Assembly (NCBI GenBank): GCA_033065855.1 | Contig: JAVXUO010001228.1 | Span: 248,001 to 312,000, forward strand | Origin: Escallonia rubra | Taxonomy: Eukaryota; Streptophyta; Magnoliopsida; Escalloniales; Escalloniaceae | Length of the DNA stretch: 64,000 nucleotides | Direction: 5' to 3' | In this document: piece by piece, positions 56,686 to 64,000 of the stretch | How the letters are laid out: the number at the start of each line of letters is the position of its first letter | How positions within the stretch are numbered: the stretch's first letter is position 1 | Made by a program: the position numbers and the translations under genes | The notes under the pieces: generated by a model | What the model was told of the DNA's origin: nothing | Seen by the model: the letters and a program-made list of their open reading frames with translations, nothing else | The model's database searches: none

Positions 56686-58302
56686 GTATAAAATGCTTTA
56701 AGGCGATGTTGATTGCTAAAAGGTATACTCAAATTGAATGAGTGAATTTTCATGACACTTTCGCACCGGTGGCCAAATTAGTCGGGGTTCGTTGCTTGTT
56801 AGTTGTTGCTTCGGCTTACAACTGGGTATTACATCAATTGGACGTCAGTAATGCATTTCTTTGAGGCAATTTCCAAGAAGAAGTTTACATCAACATTCCA
56901 CAATGATTTTCTCAAAGGGGGAGCAACGTGTTTGCCATTTACGCAAGTCTCTTTATGGACTTCGACAGGTTTCACATAATTGGTATCAAAAGTTCACTTT
57001 CAGTCTTCTTAAAATTGGTTTTGAACACTCTCATGCGGATCATTCACTATTTATTTCGTGCCAAAAGAATCTATTTGTTGATGTTCTTATTTATGTCATC
57101 AATGTTGTAGTCATAGGGAATGACTCTATTTGAATAGCAGCTTTGTAGCAATATCTTGATACTCATTTTCAGATCAAAGATGTTGGGAAATTGAAATATT
57201 TTCTTGGTCTTAAAGTGGCACAATCATTTGCGGGCATAGTTTTGAACCAATGAAAATACGTCTTGGACATTTTAGCTGAAACTGGCATGCTGGGTATTAT
57301 ACCCTCTCCATTCCCAACGAAGCAACAACATAAATTGTCTAAAGACTCTGATACTCTTCTTGTTGATCCCCAATCGTTACCTTTGCATTGTCAGTTGCTT
57401 ATTATATTGTATTATAACTCAGCCAGATATTTGTTATGTTGTGCACATTTTGAGTCAATTTTTGTGCATACCTTGACAACCGCATTTGGATGTTGTTTTT
57501 CGAATTATGCGTTATCTAAAAAGTGCACCAGGACAAGGCATTCTATTTCCTTCATACAATTTTCTCACTCTTCGTGGATATTATGATGTGGATTAGGTGG
57601 GTGTCCGATCAGTCGTAGGATAACCACCGGCTATATTTTATTTTTGGGTTCTTCTCCCATATCTTGACGTGCCAAGGAACAATCAACTATACTACGTTCT
57701 TTAGCGAAGGTAGATTATAAAGCAGTGGCAACCACCACCAATGAAATCATTTGGATGGTTCGGCTTCTTCAGGACCTTCTTGTTCCATGTTCATCTCTTA
57801 TCTCTTTATTGCAAAAATCAAGCAGCTATACATATTGTAGCCAATTCGAACGTACCAAGCACATCGAGATCAATTGACATCATGTTCAAACTCAGATGCT
57901 TCTCCTTCGATCCATCTCCACCTAGCATCAATTAGCAGATATTTTCACTAAAGCACTTGGACGCGACCGGTTTCATGACTTGCTTTCCAAGTTTGGCACT
58001 TCCAATCTCCATGCTCCAGCTTGAGGGGGAGAATTGAAGGATATTTTGATTAATCCTTTCCTTATTGCACAATAGTTGACTAGTCACTGATCTTGATTGA
58101 TCTTTCCTTATTGTAGAATAGTTGACTTTGCACTGATCTTGATTGATCCTTTCTCTTATTGTGTAATGGTTTACTAAGATTAATTTTAGATAGTTGACTA
58201 GGCATTGATTACGGAACTCATTCCTTATAAGAATTCGGCACTAGTATATAAGATATACTTTTTGATTCAGTGAAATCATTCCAGAGCGGAATTTAATTCT
58301 TC
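55608..58302 (+). mobile_element. Decayed Ty1/Copia retrotransposon
   Basis: After LTR-like sequence (55608-55935) come broken pol domains. These are the integrase end (YQICDLEDKHIYIAQDVTFY), reverse transcriptase (HDTFAPVAKLVGVRCLLVVA at about 56755, HQLDVSNAFL, GLRQVSHNWYQKF) and the position of the YVDD box (VLIYVINVVVIGND, catalytic residues lost). KDVGKLKYFLGLKV and an RNase H end (DIFTKALGRDRFHDLLSKFG at about 57945) follow. The purine tract TTGAGGGGGAGAAT precedes the 3' LTR. Stops and frameshifts are frequent. Confidence 0.88.
58035..58302 (+). repeat. 3' LTR of the Copia element
   Basis: Begins TGAAGGATATTTTGATTAAT directly after the polypurine tract. It contains four short internal repeats of the type TTATTGCACAATAGTTGACT. 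The right border (near a TTCTTCA) is approximate. Confidence 0.75.
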
Positions 58303-58599
58303 AGTTTCTGTAGTGAATGGAGACTTAGAATATGATTTCCAGTGTGTGTGATGAAGGCCCAAATTTCTTTTATAGGTTAGATGTGATCAATAGCTATTAT
58401 CGAAAGATTTAGCATCAATTTTAGCAAAACTAGCCCTTTATACAATTTAATGATCATGACAACTATATGTTATGTCTGACTTATAGAGCTAAAAATTCTT
58501 TTGCTTGTGCTCTAATTCTCAATCGAGTCATTTTATGTAGCTGAGATATTGTTTAAGTCATCAATCAATTATACTTCTTTTATAATAGATCGACAATTT

Positions 58600-59575
58600 A
58601 TGGCCTACAAAACATGAAAAAATTTCAATTGTTTCCAATACTCGTTTTGTTAATATTATTAATGCCTTGAAACAACTAGAAAAAGATTTATTTAATGGTG
58701 ATCTTTTAAGATAGATAATCACGTCATTACTAATATCACCACAAAATTCAAGAGTTAAAGAATCTCTTACCTTCGTGTTGAATGAGTTGATTTGCTCATT
58801 AATGACGTATGAGATGCAACTCGAATCTGCTGAGCAAAAAGGTCCACAAAAGAAAAAGAATTGTATTGCTCCTCAAAGCTTAATCTTGACAATGTAGAGA
58901 TGCACATACTTGTAAATAAATTCAATGAATATCTTAAAATGAATCAAAGCTTAATCTTGACAATGTAGAGATGCACATACTTGTAAATAAATTCAATGTA
59001 TATCTTAAAATGAAGAAAGGTAGAATCTCACCAAAGAGCAAGAACGGCTCTAACATAGAAAGTACCTCAATGGTGAAGAAGAGGAATAAGAAGAAGAAGA
59101 AGAGAGAGTCAAGAAATGAGCACTTTATAAAGACATCAATTAAAGCCGCTGTATAGAGCGATAATGACTTAAGTGGAGATAAAGGTGGTGACTTTTATGA
59201 TGAAGAGGCAAATTCATGCCTTATGGCTCAAAAGAAAGACAAGGTATATTCTTCACTCAACGATACCGATAGCATTTGCTCTCATACTAATATATATGAT
59301 GCTTTTACTCTTCTATAGAAAAAAATCAAAAAAAATATCAGAGAGATATTGTGATTTGTCAAAACAGGTGCATGTGATTTTAAAAAGGACAAATGACTTT
59401 AAAAGTGAAAATTTTAAGTTACATGCCAAGAATGAATATCTATCTAATCAATTACACGTAATGAATGTGGATAGTGATATGATTGATGCAGTTGAGAACA
59501 ATCCTAATACAAGAGGAACATCGTGCAAACATCGGTTTTATAAAACAAGGTTTGATGATAAAACTATTCCCTGAA
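58600..59575 (+). mobile_element. SIRE-type Copia gag fragment
   Basis: Broken plus-strand frames read like the gag end of SIRE/Maximus elements. They include FVLNELICSLMTYEMQLES (about 58770-58830), then a lysine-rich zinc-knuckle-side region. NDLSGDKGGDFYDEEANSCL and MAQKKDKVYSSLNDTDSICS follow, ahead of a coiled-coil-like stretch. No zinc knuckle and no pol follow. Stops separate the pieces. Confidence 0.7.
58873..59012 (+). repeat. Exact 70-bp tandem duplication within gag remnant
   Basis: TCAAAGCTTAATCTTGACAA and the following 50 bases recur 70 bp later with a single visible difference (AATGAAT versus AATGTAT). Confidence 0.93.
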
Positions 59576-61078
59576 TAATATGTTGTTTTGCGCATCAGTC
59601 TCTGTAATTTCAAACTTAACAAATTGTTTTGACAAACGGTGGCAAATGGCTCCAAGATTCAATGTTCGTTCACTCTCGGGCATTAAATCTGCATGTGCAC
59701 ATCACGTGCCCTTTCCAATGAACACCCTTACCACATGACACTATCACAATATTACAACCGGGCAACGTCATAGCCACAACCTCACCCCAAAGATCGTAGC
59801 CACAACCCACCACCATCTCACCATAGCACTAACAACCGAGCACAACCATAGCCACCATCCACTATCACCGAAGCTACCACCCACCACCACCTACATTTCC
59901 TTAACCCACCACCATAACCCCAATAAACACTAGTATAGCCACAGCCAACCACAGCTTGTAACCATTGTAGACACCACTATACCACTTTTGGACCAATAGT
60001 CAGCGACCACAACAAACCATAACCCCCACCACTGTACTTATAACCAAATGTTAGATCTCCGAAGGCAGACAATGGCGAGATCCACTGTCGACGACGGTGT
60101 TGGCCATTGGTTATGACCACAGTTGAGAGAGAAATAGGAAAATTACAACACCACCATCTTCTAGTCAGTGCCTCCAGACTCGACTTGCCCTTTTCGACTC
60201 AGATGTAGTGAGTTTACAAATCCACTAAATTCGGATCGGTGGTTGAAAAATAATGCCCCATTGATGGCATCTCTGTTAAGATATAAACTTTTTGCACTAA
60301 TGAGTAGCCATGGCAGCACAAAGTATGGGGTGGCTGGGCGGCCGTGGGCAGCGAAGGTAGGTTATACAAAGAGCACTATGTACATCATTTTTGGGGGTAT
60401 TAATGCTAAATTACAGATTTACCCTTCACTGTGCCACAAACACATAGTTTACATGGAACTTTTTTTTTGAACATGAAATTATAGGAAGTGACGCGCAAAA
60501 TAAAGATTTAAAATATGAGGTTGTGATCTAAAGAAATCTCTGGATAAGTTTGTTGATAGTACAAATAATTTGGATGTCATGCTTGGACGTTAAAGAGTTG
60601 ACATAAATGAAGGTGGTGTAAGACTTAATCACTTTGCCTACCAATCTTTTTTGTAAAGCAAACAAGATCGAGTGTTTCCACGAGGCAAACAAATACCTAT
60701 TGCACATCCATTTACACACTACGGTTGGTGCAATAAAAAATAGCATACGACATTCATTGCATTTGTAAAATTATTGAAGTTAGAGAAGTAAAGAATGCGG
60801 GTTGTTGAAGAATTCTTAAATGTTGCTAGGACCACACTAATGGATGCAAAAACATATGTATACCACAATACATACCTAAATTGTGATTGTAGGTTTTCCA
60901 TAACAAAGACAAATAGCAAGAAGGAAAGGATCCAAGAAAAATTCTAAAAAGGAAGAGCAACAAGTTAGATATTAAAGATGATGAGGTATTCCAAGATTGG
61001 ATATGCTACTTCAAATGAGGAGTGTAAATATTGTAAAAAAGAATGGACTTCAAGAATAATATATCATGACATCATACT
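59576..61078. other. No gene recognised; CCACCA-rich tract
   Basis: 59740-60030 is a low-complexity CACCA/CCATAGCCAC stretch. The remaining short frames resemble no known family. Confidence 0.4.
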
Positions 61079-61434
61079 TGTAACAATCTAGTCCTTAGCC
61101 CCACCATAGGACAATGCTTCCTTTAAAATGGTTTGTTAAATATGTACTTATGAGTTCATACGCAGGGTCTTGGCCAATCATAAATTACCCCATATCCAAT
61201 GCGGAATATCACAATCTTCCCTCCTTGTACTTTAACGTCCTCACTAAGGCTTGATTGCACATAACCCAGAATCTTCATCTCTAGCCAATGTGGAATATAC
61301 TCGGCTTACCCTTCGTTTCTCCAACTATCCTCTCTTGATGTGGATATATCCGGGTTTGCCTTCGTTTTTTCCAACCATCGGCAACCCGACTAGATAGCTC
61401 AGCCCGAGTTTCTTAGAGTCAGCTCTGATACCAT
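61079..61434 (-). mobile_element. LTR-retrotransposon remnant with tRNA-iMet primer-binding site
   Basis: GCTCTGATACCA at 61422-61433 is the complement of the TGGTATCAGAGC primer-binding site. Two bases later an LTR-like sequence starts TGTAACGACTTGG (61436), so the element points to the minus strand. A diverged copy of the same LTR start, TGTAACAATCTAGTCC, begins at 61079. The short span between them (about 200 bp after the repeat) has no coding sequence. Confidence 0.65.
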
Positions 61435-61435
61435 C

Positions 61436-61945
61436 TGTAACGACTTGGTCCACGACCCCACCATCGGGCAATGCCTCCTCAAAAGGGCTAGTTAAATAAG
61501 TATTTTATGAGTTCATATGCAAGGTCTTATAAAGTCAATCATAAATTATGCCATATTCGATGTGGAATATCATAATATGTAACGCGTCAAATTTTCGGAG
61601 CGTTAATTTCAAATAAATAAAGGCATTAAACATCAAAATATCAAAAAGTCTTCCAAACTGATTATCCATAGCATCTACCAATCAGTCTCCTGACGACTTG
61701 GTCCACGACCCCACCATCAGGCAATGCCTCCTCAAAAGGGCTAGTCAAATAAGTATTTATGAGTTCATAGGTAAAGTCTTATAAAATCAATCATAAATTA
61801 TGCCATATTCGATGTGGAATATCATAATATGTAACGCGTCGAATTTTCAGAGCGTTAATTTCAAATAAATAAAGGCATAAAACATCAAAATATCAAAAAG
61901 TCTTCCAAATTGATTATTCATAGCATCTACCAATCAGTCTCCAAG
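61436..61945 (-). repeat. LTR-like unit tandemly repeated at 255 bp
   Basis: Two close copies (61436-61690 and 61691-61945) share GACTTGGTCCACGACCCCAC, GGCAATGCCTCCTCAAAAGG and TATGTAACGCGTC. Each contains an internal TGTAACGCG start, suggesting one LTR inserted into, or recombined with, another. Confidence 0.88.
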
Positions 61946-63133
61946 ATACATCAATAAATGCCATAGTGATCGAAAACAGTTATATAATCCCAAAATATTC
62001 CAACAAGGAGTTCCGAAATAAAATCTAAATAAATTCAAGTCGTCTTTATTATTACTTCTAAAAATGCTATTACTGACTCTAACATAAATTTGCTAGCTTT
62101 TAGTCACACAGTTAGGCCCGTAATCTGATCCCCTGTATTAATCACCTGAAAGTAAAAACAACAAGGGAGTGAACCAAATGCCCAGTAAGGTCACTCAGCG
62201 GACCAACTAAAAATGATACAAAAATGTCTGAGAAAACGAAATTACGGAGTTACATAATTCTTACGGAACAGATACTGGATAGAGTTCCAAGTTTGTAAAG
62301 CACATTTGTGTATAGATACGACACTAGAGGAGCCATTCAGAAATAAGGTCTTACATGCAATCACTGACACGTGCAATAAGGTTCAAAAAATAAGATCGCA
62401 ATCTCTACTCATCGTATTGAGTTATTCCACATTCCAATCCACGTAGGTAAGTCAGAAATAGAAGTGTCACATAGCTAGCGGTGTAACACCCCGAATTTTC
62501 AGAGCGTTAATTTCAAATAAATATAGACAGAAAACCTCAAATATCCAAAAGTCTCCCAAACTGTGTATTCAGAGCATCTACAAATTAATCTCCAAGAAAC
62601 ACCAATAACTGCCACATCGACTTAAAACAGTTACGTAGTCTCAAATAGTCCTACTTGGAGTTCCAAAATGAAATCAGAATCACAAATTTTCACTGTTATT
62701 ATAACTTTCTGAAATAGTCTTACTAACTCTGAAAATAAACTGCTAACTCTGGGTCACACAGCTAGCCCCGTTATCGAGTCCCCTCTATTGATCACCTGAA
62801 AGGAAAATAATAAGAGAGTGAGTCAAATCTCTAGTAAGGTCGCTCAAAGGACCAACCAAAAATGATACAAAATGTCTGAGAAAACAAAATTGCGGACATA
62901 CATAATTTTACGGAATAGATACACAAAAGAATTTTGAAATGCCAAAATATATTTTTATACATAAACAGACACTAGAGAGCCATTCAGAACAAGGTCACAC
63001 ATGCATCACTGACACATGGGACAAGGTTCAGAAAATAAGATTGCGATCTCTAACTCATCCCACTGAGCTAGCCCACGTTCTAATCCACGTGGGTAAGTCA
63101 GAAACAGATAGTCACATACACTGTGACATGGCT
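61830..63133. repeat. LTR-like unit tandemly repeated at 652 bp
   Basis: Two diverged copies starting TGTAAC (61830 and 62482) share AATTTTCAGAGCGTTAATTT, AATGATACAAAA with ATGTCTGAGAAAAC, and AGTAAGGTC. They run in the same order to AATCCACGT and GGTAAGTCAGAAA. TGTAACACCCCGAATTTTC is a common start for Ty3-type plant LTRs. Tandem LTRs without an interior suggest recombination products. Confidence 0.8.
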
Positions 63134-64000
63134 CATAGAGTTACCTATAAATGTGATCAATAAACTCGACCAGATAGCAAAGTAAAATTTTTCGATGTAA
63201 ACTAATGGTTCATATACACCTCGTGGCCCACGGCTCATAATAAATCACCCATAAGTTACACAAATAATGGATATTTACTAACAATTCAAGCAGAGTATTG
63301 AGATAATTTTAGAAGTCACTCAGAAATATAATTGTATCAAAAAGAACAAAATTATGAATTAAACGGAAGGTGAATCAACCAAATTAGAGTTTGTTTGAAT
63401 GAATTACGAAGTATAATCAACCAGGTGATGAAATACATGGCAATGACTTAGAATCAAATTCATGGTAATGAAAGAATCAACATGATGAATCATGTATGAT
63501 ACATAGAATTGAGTAAAGGTCATGTATGTAAAGAAAGGTCTGTTGGGCAGCTAGAGCATTAGAAGAATAATTCCCCAACATGCCTAAATGAAATTGTACA
63601 GAGTAGCATGAGGACTTCCAACTAGCATGCAAAACGGGACAAGACCTGTGACGTAACGAAAGGCTTCCAATTGAAACAAAAACAAAATTATCTAGAGGAG
63701 ATGGTGAACAATAGGGACTTATGCGTACAAGACCTTGGGCAGTTTCTAGGAGGCAACATAAAAGTGAGCAATTAACCAATACAATTAAAGAAACCGATCT
63801 GCAGTGCAACGAAAATCGAGGAAGAAAAAATTTGCACGGGAAAAAGATGAATTTCCAATTGATGCAAAAAGGAGAGTGCTATAAGGAGAAGCGCACCGAA
63901 CCACAACGTAAAAGAATTCAACTTCGAAACAATTTATCGAACTTAACGTAAATTAGGATCTTCAAAATCCTTACAAATATTGAATTGATCGGTCTAACGC
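63134..64000. other. No gene recognised
   Basis: AT-rich sequence with short frames only; possibly the interior or flank of the LTR-like repeats to the left. No domain seen. Confidence 0.4.

Noticed and set aside
1-64000. tRNA or rRNA genes, CRISPR arrays, prokaryotic operons
   Set aside because: None seen. The tRNA-like matches are 11-12-base primer-binding sites of LTR elements, not tRNA genes, and repeat arrays lack the spacer regularity of CRISPR.

Overview
This window is nuclear DNA from a plant, most likely a eudicot. It has intron-split genes with GT/AG borders, long AT-rich spacers, simple (TA)n tracts and many nested transposable elements. There is no operon structure, CRISPR array or prokaryotic gene. 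Five host genes can be supported. From left to right they are: an FRS9-type FAR1-related gene (minus, 2633-4162); a small organelle-type PPR gene (plus, 8590-9747); a small membrane-anchored RING-H2 gene (plus, 22549-22959); a complete eight-exon CLC-e chloride channel gene (minus, 24618-41343); and a complete five-coding-exon UDP-rhamnose/UDP-galactose transporter gene (URGT family, minus, 44646-52323). From memory, the Arabidopsis relatives of all five lie on the lower arm of chromosome 4, and the PPR, RING and FRS9 relatives are close neighbours there. This looks like a conserved gene block enlarged by transposons.

Region 1-8.5 kb: a decayed LINE, FRS9, a non-autonomous hAT-like element inserted 81 bp upstream of the FRS9 start codon, and a Pack-MULE (6909-8475). 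The Pack-MULE carries pieces of an unrelated plant gene and a LINE scrap, and its right end is only 114 bp from the PPR start codon. Region 9.7-22.5 kb is mostly non-coding. It holds a 198-bp tandem duplication, a SIRE/Maximus-like LTR with a cluster of CAGTCGACTG motifs, a 36-bp minisatellite, a terminal-inverted-repeat element, a PIF/Harbinger-type MITE with TTA target duplication and a Stowaway-type MITE with TA duplication.

Region 24.6-41.3 kb is the CLC-e gene. Its 8.3-kb fourth intron holds a MITE, a second copy of the hAT-like family, a second Pack-MULE nested inside that copy (this one with a captured ribosomal protein L27a fragment) and a 5'-truncated LINE. Its first intron holds a small LTR retrotransposon with short LTRs, a tRNA-iMet primer-binding site and no protein genes.

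Region 44.6-58.3 kb is the URGT gene and its upstream side. The third coding intron contains a very short TRIM-like LTR element split by a 969-bp MULE with roughly 95-bp inverted repeats. Upstream of URGT, a recent 2.1-kb tandem duplication has copied the putative promoter and first non-coding exon together with part of a decayed Copia element. Region 58.3-64 kb is decayed SIRE-type gag sequence followed by tandem LTR-like repeats.

I see no new enzymatic or defence system. The notable content is nested gene capture by two Pack-MULEs with target duplications, transposons lying against two host start codons, and a duplicated promoter block. All exon borders were read by eye and have not been tested against transcripts.
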